NCBI GenBank assembly: GCA_016081115.2
Contig: CM071933.1
Coordinates: forward strand, 59,968,660-60,032,659
Length of the DNA stretch: 64,000 nucleotides
Direction of reading: 5' to 3'
DNA from: Rehmannia glutinosa
Lineage: Eukaryota > Streptophyta > Magnoliopsida > Lamiales > Orobanchaceae
Part shown: positions 43,018 to 55,129 of the stretch, piece by piece
Layout of the letters: each line of letters opens with the position of its first letter
Position numbering within the stretch: position 1 is the stretch's first letter
Translations under genes and position numbers: made by a program
Notes under the pieces: generated by a model
Seen by the model: the letters and a program-made list of their open reading frames with translations, nothing else
Told to the model about the DNA's origin: nothing
Databases searched by the model: none

Positions 43018-43540
43018 GTGAGCGAGTGGAGTGCATCAAGTGGTGAAGAAAGAGATGAGAGCCCTAAAGTTGAGATAGGGTACCCCGACGCGTCTCTCCG
43101 GAGTGGGCAAGTCCTGGGGGGTAACCCGAGCCCCCCAATTCGTCCTTCCTTGCGCTTTTCTACATCTTCTCCAGAATTTTCTCACATGTCGGGCCAGATT
43201 TTAGATTTCGGCCTTTCTTCACTTCCACTGGGGGTCGGGGTGTCACCTTCAGTCTTTGGTTCTGTTATTATGTTTCCTCCTTTTCCAGCAGGCTTTGATA
43301 TCCCTCCCCTAGCTTCGGAGTTATGTTGCGATGATGAGAGGGAAGTAGAGCTTGAGTCAGATTCGAGCCCGAGTGATGAGGTTCCCGTGGAGGAGTCCAA
43401 GGGGGACAACCCAGAAGAGGTCCAATGGCCCAAGTGCCAACGTAGGCCTCCTCCTAGGTGTCGAGCAGTTGTCCCGGGAGAGTTGGTCAGCAAAATTTTC
43501 TCCTATTGTCTCGGTAGATTGAGGGAGCGGTTGAGGCTCC
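43018..43540 (+). pseudogene. Transposase_28-like (gag-like) ORF, part before the CACTA insertion
   Basis: A start at 43018 reads 'MSEWSASSGEERDESPKVEI', a Ser/Pro-rich stretch and an acidic patch ('ESDSSPSDEVPVEESKGDN'), then 'GELVSKIFSYCLGRLRERLR', where the CACTA terminus cuts it. Skipping the CACTA and one TCC, the frame continues at 49809 with a TGA after four codons. The two parts thus belong to one gene. The family is known from plant gypsy-like elements; its biochemical role is not established. Confidence 0.65.
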
Positions 43541-43784
43541 CACTATAAGAAAAACGCTCATATACATCGTATTTTTGTTGATGCTTATGTGAAGATCGAT
43601 CGATGTAGTACATCGATGTTAAATGTATGCATATTCAACATCGGTTTTAAACATATAAAAAATGATGTTGTTATATCAGAAAGACATCGGTTTTTAACCG
43701 ATTTTGTTTCTAACAAAATGATGTTATAATGTTGCGTTGAACATCGATTTTCTTAGGAACAAAATTGGTTAGAAACCGATGTGT

Positions 43785-44659
43785 TAAAACATTTATCTGA
43801 TTATTTGTACCCTCGTTTGCTTCAGCCCCTTGAGTTAAAACACTTATCTGATTCGTCAACGCAGTCATCTGAGCCATTAATGCTTTAATTGGGTTCGAGT
43901 CAGAAACTTTGGCTACCCTTTTGATATTTGTCCTCTCGAAGGGCCACTGATAGCTGTTAATCGCCATCTCCTCAAGCAAATTAAATGCATCTTGTGGGAT
44001 TTTTGCTAATAAATCCCCTCCTCCTGCAACATCCACAAATGATCTTGTCTGTTCCAACAACCCGTTGTAGAAGAAACAAAGTTGCTGATCCTCTGGGAAC
44101 CCATGTTACGGACACCTCCTCAATAAATCTTTGAATCTCTCCCAGGCCTCGTACAGTGGTTCAGAGTCGAACTGTCTGAACTATGTGATCTCGCTCTTAA
44201 GCTGCAGTGTCTTGCTTGGTGGAAAAATTTGAATAAGAACTTCTCGCTCAAATCATCCCAAGTATTAACACTCCCTTGAGTCAATGTGTCTAACCAGTTT
44301 CTTGCCTTATACCTTAAAGAGAAAGGGAATAGACACAGACGTATAACATCATTCGACACTCCATTCATCTTGATCGTATTACAAATTTGCATGAAGTATG
44401 CAAGATGAGAATTTGGATCCTCAGTTCCAAATCCCCCAAACTGGTTCTGCTGAATCATCGAAATCAATGCCGGTTTCAACTCAAAGTTATTAGCATTAAT
44501 TGAGACATGGGTAATTCCACCATAGTTGCGATTTGTCTGAGGGCGAAAGTAATCACGAATCACTTGTTGCTGGACCGTCGGTACTTCTGGCAGAGGTACT
44601 TGATTGTTGTTCCCATTGTTCTGGTTGTTATTCCTGTTGTTCTCGTTCACAACCTCCAT
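43785..44659 (-). pseudogene. Athila gag inside the CACTA
   Basis: ATG at 44659: 'MEVVNENNRNNNQ', then 'HVSINANNFELKPALISMIQ', 'FGGFGTEDPNSHLAYFMQIC' and 'RLCLFPFSLRYKARNWLDTL', the core of Athila Gag, and at 44060-43785 'DAFNLLEEMAINSYQWPFER' and 'QMTALTNQISVLTQ', the downstream part. A frameshift near 44200 separates them. The C-terminus and zinc knuckle are missing: homology ends at about 43785 against CACTA subterminal DNA. An 8-residue piece ('NQISVLTQ'/'NQINVLTH') is duplicated at the end. Confidence 0.85.
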
Positions 44660-44890
44660 AGTCTGATATAGATTTCTTTCTGCTCGTTTAGTAGTTGCAC
44701 TTATTCGCCTGGCGAAAGATTCAACTTTTGGAATGAACTATGCTAATTCTCTTCGCTTGGATCGAGTGTTCATGCACTACCTGAACCAACTAAAAGAAAT
44801 AAATCAAACACTGTAGGAAGAAAACTTTTTATTATGTGTAATTTAAAAATAACACTATTTATCGCAATATTAGTACTAAAAATTTAATTA

Positions 44891-44911
44891 GCCCCCAACG
44901 CAACGATGCCA
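44891..44911 (-). other. Athila primer binding site (tRNA-Asp type)
   Basis: The minus strand reads TGGCATCGTTGCGTTGGGG followed by GC, a mutated form of the TGGCGCCGTTGCCGGGG PBS used by Athila-type elements (complementary to tRNA-Asp). It sits between the LTR and gag. Confidence 0.75.
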
Positions 44912-44917
44912 AAAACT

Positions 44918-46363
44918 TGCTCGCCTTATTTCTTAGCTTCACCGCAAGTGAACGGCGTAGTTAATAGATATGGTAAGCAAGGTCGATCCCACATAGACTA
45001 ATGAATTAATGTACTAATTATTGAGATTATAATAGCAATGTTTTTATTTAGACGATTGAATTGTGATTGTTGTTTTATAAAACTAAGAAAATATTCTATC
45101 AAAAAATAACAAAGCAAAGAATCACGATTGAAAATATCAAGTAAATGGATGGATTCCAGGATTATGGTTTCAGTTAATCACTCTCTTGTAATCAGATCAA
45201 TCAAACCAAAGTTATTATCTATCTTACTTATTGGATGATCACAAAAGTAATTTATTCTCTCTCTTGAGACACAATAAACACATTGATTGAATTATCTAGG
45301 CTAGCATCTATACTCAACATAAGATAAACAACTCCTAAAAGCATATATGATCAGCAAATCCTCACAAATAATCACAGACTTCTCAATCATGCAAAATATT
45401 CATGTCAAGTACTCAAGATCTAGTATTGAAACTCATCTCTCGAATTATGAATCAACACATCAAGCATGCTAAATCATTGGCCATATGATAAAACAAGTAA
45501 TAAAGCAAAGTACTTGAATCGGGTTCGCAATAATAACATTAATCAAAATCAATCATCAAACAAAAGTTAATTAACCTAATCCCAAACCCCAGAATCACAA
45601 GATGTTTAGCCGGACATGGAAAAAGAATAATTCATAGACAAATTGTTCAGATCCATATCAAACTAGATGAAAATAAGAATACAATGGAGAAGTAAAACTC
45701 GGGGATATCGCTGATCACTCAATCAATCTTCAATCCTCAAGCGTGGATGCGATCTTGACCTTTCTCTCGATTCCTCCGAAAGAAGGACGCTCTTTCTCTG
45801 CTTTTTAGGGTAAAAGTATGTATTTCTCTTTTGGGTCCGCCTCCTCTCAATTTATAACATCATCGAACCAAACCTAAGTTGATACGGAGTAAAACTCTGC
45901 AGAACTGCACAAATGCACTGGTCGTTCCAAGGCGCACGGACTACCCGTGCGTCAAGTAGAACCTTCAAATTATTCCTTGAACAGATGCATGGGCCGTGCG
46001 TATACGCATGACCAGCTTGTGTGTCAATGCGAACATCAACCCCTGCATTGCTGCTTACGCACGGGCTGCGCTTATGCGCACAGGCTGCCCGTGCGTGGCC
46101 ATTTTTTGTCTGGTTCTTCTGACTTCTTCTCGGTTTAGCTCCATACTTTGCGTAATCGCACAATTCTTGACGGTCTTATACTGCAATCCTCCAAATTGTC
46201 ACAAAAGTGCTCCAAACATCATTATTTTCCTACAAAACAAGCAAAGTGTAATATATTTTCCAAAATATTAAGAACACGACCCTTATTACTATGTTAATGC
46301 ATGTTTATCAACTTATTTTAGCCAAAACCATGTCCATAATACATGCAAAACTCACACTAAACA
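44918..46363 (-). repeat. Athila LTR flanked by PPT on one side and PBS on the other
   Basis: On the minus strand it starts TGTTTAGTGTGAG just after the polypurine tract and ends ...GCGAGCA, 6 nt before the PBS: 1,446 bp. An LTR preceded by a PPT is a 3' LTR and one followed by a PBS is a 5' LTR; this one is both. It contains the GC-rich CACGGGC modules at 45918-46105 and no gene. Confidence 0.75.
45918..46105. repeat. GC-rich CACGGGC palindromic modules in Athila LTR
   Basis: GCACGGACTACCCGTGCGTC at 45933, then ATGCATGGGCCGTGCGTAT, then CGCACGGGCTGCGCTTATGC and CAGGCTGCCCGTGCGTGG up to 46100. Imperfect palindromes of GCACGGG/CCCGTGC, also found at 58444-58630 and about 61226-61380. Confidence 0.75.
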
Positions 46364-46378
46364 AACCCCCAAACTTAA
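46364..46378 (-). other. Athila polypurine tract
   Basis: The minus strand reads TTTAAGTTTGGGGGTT, the PPT form usual in Athila elements, directly before the LTR at 46363. Confidence 0.75.
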
Positions 46379-47837
46379 ACTATTGATAGTCCCGGTCAAC
46401 AATACACAAGCCAAACAAAACACGAGTGGGAGGAATGTAAAGTGCACAATCAAGAACAACACCAAAAACTCATGCTGCTTTTCCATAGATATCAAGTGAT
46501 GAATCAATCAAACCTCAAATTTCCAATATACAACACATTTCAATATAATCATGGCAAATGCTTTGAATTTACGAATCTCACTGTCAAGTGTATGCTCTTC
46601 TCTCAAGTGTATAAGGGATGTGTTTACGCTCAAATCAATTCAATGATGAAGAACTACCATAAGCTTGCAAATCATCTCAATTATCCACCACTAAAGTGTA
46701 GGCAATCCATAAATCAAAAAAGGACTTTGTCATTCGGTTGTAATGAAGGCTCTTTGGTTAGGGTAGGAAAGTATGGATAAAGTGACTAAAACTCAAGCAT
46801 ATAGAATGGTAAGCATATTCTCATTCGAATCAATAAATCCCATATAAAAAACACCAACTAATAGTAGTCTACGCTTCTCAAACCACCATTTTTTTCATTA
46901 ATTCTTCATATCTTTTTTTCTTTGGTAACACTAAACTTCTTCAATTCATATTACAACCCCAACCTACAAGTTTATTCATAATAAACTCAATCATAGAGTC
47001 ATTTTTGTTATTCGACTCTTTCATGAGTATTCATCATTCTTTTTCTCCCTTTCCTTTCTTTTGTTCCCATAAACAAACTCTTACACAATCATCTACATTA
47101 TTGATTTCATCAAGTTCATCGTCATTCAACCTACTTACTCAATGATATAAGCTCAAGTTTATGGCAAAAGATATATCAAGTTAAGGCTAAAAATGTGGCT
47201 ATCAAAAAATAAGGCAATAGGCTTAAATTGGTTAACTAGGGAACTAAATATCATTGGGTAGGCCAAAGGCTTGAAAGGCTAAACAAAATGGTCTTAAATC
47301 ATTTTCACAAATTACATACAACATGTGGTCTTGACAGAGATATCAGAGCAAGTTCTAGAGTCCTAACAAATGAATGATACACTCAAAACAAACAAACAAG
47401 TCTCGCATATAATGAAAGCGAAGAAAGGCTCACTCACAGACTGGCATATTCTTAAAACAAAGCATAAAATCCATGTTTCAATATCCACATGCTCCATATC
47501 ATCTATTCTCATCTTGATCAAATCACACTCAATACCTAAATCAAAACAACACAAGAATTTTCAAAATAACCCCTCAAATCGCATCGCACAACATCAAATC
47601 CAATTTTACTCACTCAATAAGACCTACTAAAGCAATAAACGTTCTGAAACTATAAACGTGCTTCTAATGAATGCAACCTAAGTGCTCTACATGAAACTAC
47701 ATGAAATGCAAAAAAACAAATTCTCTCCACACCCTTCATATCAAAATAACTATCTCTCCCCCAAACATGAATGAAATTATATCACACAAAGGAAAAGATA
47801 GAATTTCAATGTAAAAGAAGTGTGGAGATAACCTGAC
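46379..47837. other. Athila 3' untranslated region, no gene seen
   Basis: AT-rich DNA between Athila ORF1 and the PPT. The frame at 46442-46780 has no recognisable domain. Long non-coding 3' regions are usual in Athila. Confidence 0.55.
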
Positions 47838-49190
47838 TCACTGAGGTGGTGGCGGTGGATAGTGGGCATGGGAAATATGCCACTGAGTCATCTGTCTCAT
47901 CATGTCGAGGAGCTCATCTTGCCTCATGTCTGCTGCCATGTTCCATTGCTGCTGCTTCATTCTGAATGCCCTAAATTCATCATGGTGCAGCTGATCTCGC
48001 TCCTCTAAGGCCAATAGCCTATCAATGAAGTCGGGACCCCCGCGATCCGCACCCCTATGGGAACTTTCCGGGATGTCCTCATCCCTTGGTAAGGGACCTT
48101 GTCCGGCTCTTCCTTCTTCGCCTAAATACTCCATCTCTTCCTCCACCAAATCTTCTTCATCCTGGAACCCAGCTACTCATTGCCTTTTCCGTGTGATCAT
48201 TCTTTGTATCACTCGTTCATGTGCATCAAGTTCGCCCGGTCATGTATGTTCTCAACAGTGGTGAGAGCAGTGTTGGGCAAAGGGAATGGATGTCCGGCTC
48301 TTTGTTGGAAGAGGTACACGCCCTTCTCTTCCATGATGATTTTCATAGTCCGTAGTACATCCAAACTGATCCTCCTATCGCCATCAACTGGATCCAGAGC
48401 CCGAACATTAATATTGAAGAATCAAACGATATGAGTAATCATACCTCCAATCATGATGGTGCCCGACCTCTGATTGGCAACAGTGTCTAGTTGTTCTACA
48501 AAATAGGCCGCCGTGTTAAATGGTGTGCTAGTCAGCATACACCATATCAAGAAAAGTTCTCAGGTGGTCATTACCCCATTGTTCTCCCTCGCGAAAACCG
48601 ATGTCAAGGTAACTCGCTAGATGTAATGAAACACCGGGTTTCGTACCCATGATGTCTTGGCGGACCGTGTCTCATAGATCCTTATACCCGTTTCAGGTGT
48701 ATCCACGAGTACTCTCCTGAATGACTATTGATTATATTCCAATGGGGGCAGGTATGCCCCATTAATCGACACCTCAAAAATATTGTTCAATTCAGCAATA
48801 GATAGTCGTCTTCTCGCATTCCCAAGCTAGAATTGGACCTCAAAAGGTTCCATTGTGCCTATTTATTTTAACACCTCGAAGGTTCTCAAGAATTCTAGTG
48901 TGAGGCTCTTGTATGTTGGCCATCTCCCACGCATGAACCTCGTTCCCAAGTGTTTGGGTACACTCGTCATCATCATATCGAGTAGCGGTCATAGGGCGAG
49001 TGACCAACCTATTACATTTCTTTATCTCCTCGTCTCGTGAGAGCTCCACTCCGTAAGCTGTGGGGCTATTTGGGTTCACGTCTTGTTGGGACCTCTCTCT
49101 CTGTATTATTCTTCTGTCGGCCATTTCTCCTCTTTTCAATATTGTACCGAGCAAAAGAATATGTGAGACTTCGGATAAACTTAGCAACAA
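47838..49190 (-). pseudogene. Athila ORF1-family protein (PF03078-like)
   Basis: From about 49190: 'CNRLVTRPMTATRYDDDECT', 'QTLGNEVHAWEMANIQEPHT', then in other frames 'NARRRLSIAELNNIFEVSIN' and 'DTPETGIRIYETRSAKTSW'. The last part reads 'DRLLALEERDQLHHDEFRAF' and ends 'HYPPPPPQ' at 47838. The order (R-P-..-T-R-Y, L.IAELNNIF, C-terminal coiled coil and Pro tail) fits the ATHILA ORF1 family, in Athila found after pol. Function unknown. Many frame breaks; a Gln/Met-rich coiled coil (47838-48149) is the best-kept part. Confidence 0.6.
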
Positions 49191-49808
49191 CTATCTAAAA
49201 AAGTGAAATCATGCTTATTGTTCACTATCCATAAAGAGTATAATTTCTCATCTCCACAAGTTAAAATCAAGGATTAATCCCTTTTTTTTTCAATACAATT
49301 ACGGAGAAATCGAAATCAAGTGTACTCTAAATATCAATGACCAATCATAACACAAGCAAGAACTCAAGCAATCTTCACCAATTCAAGATGCATACCAAGT
49401 GTTTGATATTATGCCCCAAAGAATAAAAAAAAACCATGACAATTTCATCACATATTTCACCATATATGAAAAATATATAAGATATTTATCTAACTCTTTT
49501 TCGCAGTGAGTTCTTATGGTTTCTTTACATTCAAATTATGCTAGAATTTGATGTAATTATTTGATGCCTTTATGCCTGGTTTCTCTATAACTAGATTATT
49601 GAACTCAAATAATCTTAAAATGGTGTTATAAAACAAGAAAGGGGTAGTCAAAGACATCAGCTCTTAAAAACGATGTCTAATAGCGAAAAAATCCGCTCAT
49701 GCACATCACTTCACTTAAAATATTATGTTGTATAGTATAAGACATCACGAAATTCATGAAACAGATGTCTTTTAAATGATGTCTTTGAGCGTTTTTCTTG
49801 TAGTGTCC

Positions 49809-51098
49809 CTTCAGCGTTCTGAGCCTTAGCTCCGGGATTGGGGAATAAACTTATTCATCTGCCCGAGGGCTTTATTACGATGTATCTCTACAACTTTTCT
49901 ATTGGTTTTACTCTTCCTCCAGATAATTTTCTTATGGCAATCCTCAGATCGGTGGGAGCATGCGTTGGACAGATGGTTCCCCAAACTTATGCGTTCATAC
50001 GAGGATATTGGTATGTTATGCGGAAGTTGGATATGCCCACAAATGTAGATGGATTCCACTTCTTGTTTTATGCCAAGAAATCTTTGGGAGATACTTTCAT
50101 TCATTTCTTCCCTCGCTCTCAATGCAAGTTTCTTACAGGGCTCCCTTCTCCTAGCGGGTTGTGGAAGGAGAATTTCTTCTATGTGCGAGATAATAGTTAG
50201 GAGTTTCCTCACAAGTGGGTTTCGAGGGCCAAGTCACTCGTGTACTTTGCTTCTTCATGCAAGGAAATATCAGAGGTTTATAGATCAAATGGATTGTCTG
50301 AGAGTCTCCCAAATGATTGGGATTTCTTAGGTACTCAACATCGTTTTACTTACTTGTATTGCTCCTCGTTTTTACTTGTACTTGACTGCTTCTATTATCT
50401 GACTGGCACCCCAATTCTCATTCTTAAGATCGTGTTGTTGTTGTTCTTGATCCCAATCTTCCTTCTGGCTCTTCTTGGGGGAAGAGGCCGAGGATGGAGC
50501 CTGGTGATGTTGTTCCTAGGACCATTGGTCCTCGAGTTCTCTTTTTCAGCAGCGTGAACTGTCGCGAGGGGAATCAGTTCCACTGGGACTTCACATATTT
50601 GGGCATGGAATATGCCAGCACTAGAGGAGCCTTGTATTCCGATGATCAGTCCCGCCTTGGTTCTATGTTCTTCAAGGACATTGAGACGCATCTCTGTGGA
50701 GACGTTCCCCTAGTAAGCTTTGTGGTTACGCTATGTTTCATTCTTCATTCTTGTTTCGTTTCATTTAGTTAGGACTTATGCAATTTTTTTGGGTAGATTC
50801 TGAACCTTGCAGCGGCATCGAACCATTGGGGCAAGGTGGTTGACATGAAGAACCGCCAACTTCGGGGCAAGGTGAAGAACCTCAAGGCGGGTGCTAATCG
50901 GCACGAGGGCCATATGTCTAATTTCACCAAGAAATATGACTGGACGAAGGTTCAACTTGAGGACGAGGGGAAGACGGGAGAGGCGTTTCTCCAATCTTCT
51001 ACTAGCGCACAATTGCTAGCCAGGGAGAGGTACAACTCGGTGGAGACTTACAAGGCTTCCACTGATTATCGCTCGGGGTTGTTGAGGGAGTCTTCTAT
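49809..51098 (+). pseudogene. Transposase_28-like (gag-like) ORF, part after the CACTA insertion
   Basis: Continues the ORF from 43540 in frame after one TGA: 'IHLPEGFITMYLYNFSIGFT', 'LPPDNFLMAILRSVGACVGQ', 'MVPQTYAFIRGYWYVMRKLD' and 'FYAKKSLGDTFIHFFPRSQC', resembling the plant Transposase_28/gag-like family. A second stop lies in 'RDNS*EFPHKWV'. A probable intron runs about 50712-50796 (GTAAGC ... GGGTAG). The final exon ('SNHWGKVVDMKNRQLRGKVK' to 'SGLLRES') is charged and coiled-coil-like. The unit is cut at 51099 by another CACTA-like terminus. Confidence 0.65.
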
Positions 51099-51440
51099 CA
51101 CTACTACAAAAATGTTGATAGACAGTTGTTTTAATCCGCTTGTCTATTAGTAAAACAACCGCTGTTAGAGCCACTAGTGTTAAAAGTCTGAACCTGTGAC
51201 AGCGGTTAAGAACCAGTGTCATTTCCTTTAAAGACATCGTTTTTTTCTAAGACTCTGATGTTAAAAGTTTATGTTTTTGACACCGGTTTGAACCAATGCC
51301 TTTTGATGAATAGACATCGATTATCCACACCTGTTTTAAACCGGTGTAGTTTTATCTAAAGACACCGGCTTCGAGACGGTGTCTATGGTGAAAAGACATT
51401 GCTTGTTCGCATACTGTGTCATTGGAATACATAATGCTAA
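51099..51440 (+). mobile_element. Left terminus of a second CACTA-like element
   Basis: Begins CACTACTACAAAAATG within the ORF above. The next 320 bp carry many subterminal repeats of the form AGACA(T/C)CG, GACACCGG and (A/C)CCGGTGT, in both orientations. No matching inverted terminus is found by 64000, so the right end may be lost or outside the window. Confidence 0.7.
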
Positions 51441-53371
51441 AAATGTAAAAACAGTAATCGAATGATATCATAAAAATCAAATATCAACCATTTCCAAATA
51501 TAATATAATAAAAATAAATATCGAACATTTCCAAATATACGATACAATTTGTCACAGAAAACTAAAATCACGGCAAACAAATCAAACAATCTTAAAAGTC
51601 ATAACCATTATAGTCTCAACAACCCCCAAATCCTTCAACATAATTAATTTAAAATCAAGAAAAACAAATTAATAATAATATCCACACTTTGAGGGAAGAA
51701 GCTCTCGCACTTAGAAGATACTTCATTAGTGCAAAATGAAGACCTGCAAAAAAAACAAGATAAAGAACAAATCATCCATCTGGATTTGATTATCTCATCC
51801 ATTTATTGAGTATAAACTTCGATCCTTATACTGAGAAGTGAATTTGTCATCAATCACACTATCATAGTCAAATAATAACATCATCATTTGTATCTAAAAT
51901 AGTAGACATAAGCAGATATCTTTATATTTAGATACAAGATTGCAGAATTTAAAATAAATGTCATTATGACACTGTTAATGTTATATTTTTTTCCTTCATG
52001 GTGAATACATAGATGGCTGAAGCTAAGTAATGTGGAAGCCAGGAAAGAAATCTAATTCTTCTAAGGCATATGAAATGTCACAATTACATATGAGATAGAA
52101 AGGCGGAAACAATCCTCTATGTACCTTGGCTTTCTCTTCCCAAATATGCTCAGGCTTCAAAGAGATAGGCTTCTCCATGGCGACAAGGCAAAGAACCTGC
52201 AAAATTTTATGATTGTCATATTGCCAACATGTTAGGCAAAGAGAATAGGTTAATTGAAAATACACTGATTAATTTTAGGTAGACTTCTGATAGGAAGAAA
52301 ATTGATAAAAATCATCACATGCACATTAATGTAAGAATGTGTTAGGAGTTTTCTTTTAATTATACCATCAAGCATGGATACAAAATTCAGTCATTAGATA
52401 AATTTCAAAAATAAACTTCATAAATTAACCTAAAAGAAAATCCAAGAAAGATAAGCATTAGTCCCAAAAGCAAACAATCATAAACACACTAGCTACTTTT
52501 AATAATATAATCTCAGTCAAATAAAACGATGCATCATTAAGCATTCATATACATGCTTATATTTCTTTGACAAGACTTATGACCCATTTAACAACTCCAG
52601 TAGTTTGCAAGAAGGCAAACAATTATATGAATGACAACAACAGTTCTTGATAGTTGATACAATTACTAGTCCCCTATTTTTTTTGGTTCTCACCTCTCTG
52701 CAAACAATACAAAGACTTTTGGTTCTTTAGAGAAAGATCATACGGTATAGTACATACACCAAGTCAGAAACTCTCAATTTTACAACAAAAAACTTTAAAA
52801 ATCATTGATTCCCTTAGATTAAGCACAACGTTGACAAATTCAAGGCCAAACAAAGGTAGAACAAAACAAAGAAGTTCACAAAAACAAAGGATTTACTATT
52901 TTCTGTAACTCTGAGCCACAAAGAACAAACAACTAGCTTAAGCAAAGATGTACATAATCCTACTCAAAATATTGGAATAAGTAACACATGGCAAACTAGA
53001 ATATCACATTTTTCAATTCAAACGAGTTGTAATCAAGCTTATGGCCATTCAGTTTCGACGTAACTTGGCATAAATATTTCATGAGTCGTATCATAAAATA
53101 ATTATACTATACCATTGACTCTTAGACATGCAGAAGCAACAGGGAAACAGTTAAAAGCCCTCAGAGAATGATCATGGTCAGACTATTGTAGCAAGAGACT
53201 TAAACTAGGGACAACTGCACTAACCAATTACATTATAAACCAACTGGATCTTACTTACCCACTCAAACGAATTCCATGCATTCAAAAATATATTATTCAT
53301 TTTGAATAAGCTAGACATTATAGATTTTGAGTGCATTCTTTCTAGTATATTAGGCCTCCTTAGAATGCACA
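51441..53371. other. Interior of the second CACTA-like element, mostly without genes
   Basis: AT-rich. The only coding-like part is the pair of minus-strand exon-like segments at about 51700-52200. The rest shows no domain or repeat end. The PIF/Harbinger element splits it at 53372. Confidence 0.5.
51660..52200 (-). other. Exon-like segments of an unknown gene on the minus strand
   Basis: Between TTTTGCAG and AAG|GTACAT (about 52199-52125) the minus strand reads 'VLCLVAMEKPISLKPEHIWE' then 'EKAK'. A further acceptor, TTTTTTTTGCAG, lies near 51745, followed by 'SSFCTNEVSSKCESFFPQS' in one frame. Splice-like borders and codon use suggest gene pieces, perhaps captured by the CACTA-like element. 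I do not recognise the protein. Confidence 0.3.
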
Positions 53372-53701
53372 TTAGACCATCTCCAGTAGTTTGCACTACT
53401 TTGGTGCAGAGTCTGCACTATTTTGGTGCAAAATCTGCATTTTATCTCCAAAGATTCGCACTACTTTCTCGCACTAAAAAGAATATTCCATAAGATTCCT
53501 TCTTTTATTAATTTAATATTGATTTTTATTACTTTGTAATTGATAAATATATTATCTAAGTAATTTTATTTAATATACTACATTAAAATTTTATCTTCAA
53601 AATAATCAAATTAAAAAAAATGTAAAAATAAGGAAATTAATGCAAAAAATTAAAATTAAAATTCATAAAAATACAGAAACATAATTACAATATGATATTG
53701 A

Positions 53702-55043
53702 CTAGTTCTCTGAATTAGAATACTCTTCCCACAAATGATCAATTAATGCATTTCGAAGGTTAAAATGAGCCTCAGCATCTTTGATTTGTCTAAATCGAGC
53801 AAGAAAATTTTGAAAACGAGTATGTTCATTTTCAACAAATTCGATGTCCGCAGATGACACTTCTCTTGCTTCTTCAATTGGAGCATCAAGATCACGTTCA
53901 TCCTCGATTATCATATTATGCATTATTATGCACGCAGTCATGATATCTTGCAAATCACTTTTACTCCAAAAGCGTGCTGGATTCGCCACAATTGCAAATC
54001 GTCCTTGGAGAACTCCAAATGCCCGTTCCACGTCCTTTCTACATGCTTCTTGTTTTTTTGCAAAATATGTTTTTTTGGGACCACTTGGTGAATGGATAGT
54101 TTGCACAAGAGTTGCCCACTTGGGGTATATGTTATCAGCTAAATAATAACCCATGTTGTATTCCTTTCCTTGAATTACGTAATGTCTTTGGAGGAGCGAC
54201 CCCTAGCAATGTTAGAGAACAGATGAGATGTCTCCAACACATTAATATCATTGTTAGATCCTGGCATCCCGAAATATGCATGCCATATCCATAGATCATA
54301 ATCAGCTACCGCTTCAAGAATAATTGTTGGATGCCCACTTCGGCCTGCATATTGTCCCGCCCAAGCTATTGGACAATTTTTCCACTTCCAGTGCATACAA
54401 TCCAAACTACCTAGCATTCCTGGGAAACCTCGTTGCTTACCAATATAAAGTAGTCTTGCAACATCATTAGCAGTGGGTGATCTCAGATATTGCTCTCCAA
54501 ATATCTCTCGGATAGCACGACAAAACCTTTTGAGGCATTCAGTTGTTGTAGACTCTCCAATTTTGATGTACTCGTCAGTTGCATCTGCTGGAACTGCATA
54601 TGCTAATATACGAAATGCAATTTACATTTTTGAAGCGTAGACAAACCAAGTTTTCCCGCTGCATTTCTTCGTTGCACAAAGTAACGATCATGATTTTTTA
54701 CAGCATTAACAATACGCATGAATAAACTTCGTGACATTCGATACTTTCGACGAAATTGCTCTTCATTATATGTTGGATTTTCAGAAAAGTAATCGTTGAA
54801 GAGGTTTGCAGCCGCTACTTCTCGGTCACAAAAAATTGTTCTACGACCTGGAACAGAACCTCCACGGGCCGGTTCAGCATTTTGTTGCCTAAGAAATTCA
54901 GCTAACATAAAATTATTATTGTATATTTGTTGAACAATCAAATGGTTTTCTGTATCATAACTATCTAGCAAATCTTGAAACTCATCATCTGATGAGCTTG
55001 AAGAAGAATATATGGTAGAAGGGTGAATATAATTGAAATTCAT
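53702..55043 (-). pseudogene. PIF/Harbinger transposase (DDE_Tnp_4)
   Basis: ATG at 55043: 'MNFNYIHPSTIYSSSSSSDD', then 'FRRKYRMSRSLFMRIVNAVK' (helix-turn-helix region). After a frameshift near 54610 come 'ADATDEYIKIGESTTTECLK', 'GFPGMLGSLDCMHWKWKNCP' (first catalytic Asp), 'AVADYDLWIWHAYFGMPGSN' with 'NDINVLE', and after a second frameshift near 54180 'GYYLADNIYPKWATLVQTI', 'KDVERAFGVLQGRFAI' (catalytic Glu) and 'MTACIIMHNMIIEDERD'. The order and length (about 440 codons) match plant PIF transposases. It would cut and join the element ends. Two frameshifts disable it; the catalytic triad codons remain. Confidence 0.93.
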
Positions 55044-55129
55044 TTTTCTTACTGGAGAAATAATACATACACAAAGGCTGAAGTGAAGAAATGATTGCAG
55101 TATATGCTTATTATATAATTGTTTTGGAA
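55044..55129 (-). promoter_or_regulatory. Transposase promoter with TATA-like sequence
   Basis: On the minus strand ATTATATAATAAGC at about 55119-55106 lies some 65 bp upstream of the transposase ATG. Confidence 0.45.

Larger units (their letters stand above)
43541..49805. mobile_element. Non-autonomous CACTA element filled with Athila sequence
   Basis: TIRs: CACTATAAGAAAAACGCTCA at 43541 and, inverted, CACTACAAGAAAAACGCTCA ending at 49805. Target duplication TCC (43538-43540 and 49806-49808). Subterminal repeats with GACATC/ACATCG(G) and GATGT(C/T) lie within 250 bp of each end. No TNPD or TNPA transposase is visible. The interior from about 43785 to 49600 is Athila retrotransposon DNA without outer LTR ends, so it looks captured or the result of internal recombination. 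Confidence 0.9.

Noticed and set aside
45852..46163. Cys/Arg-rich protein in the Athila LTR
   Set aside because: Same palindromic module inside an LTR, no domain.
50240..50691. Hydrophobic plus frame and its minus-strand counterpart
   Set aside because: They are out-of-frame readings of the Transposase_28-like ORF and its introns.
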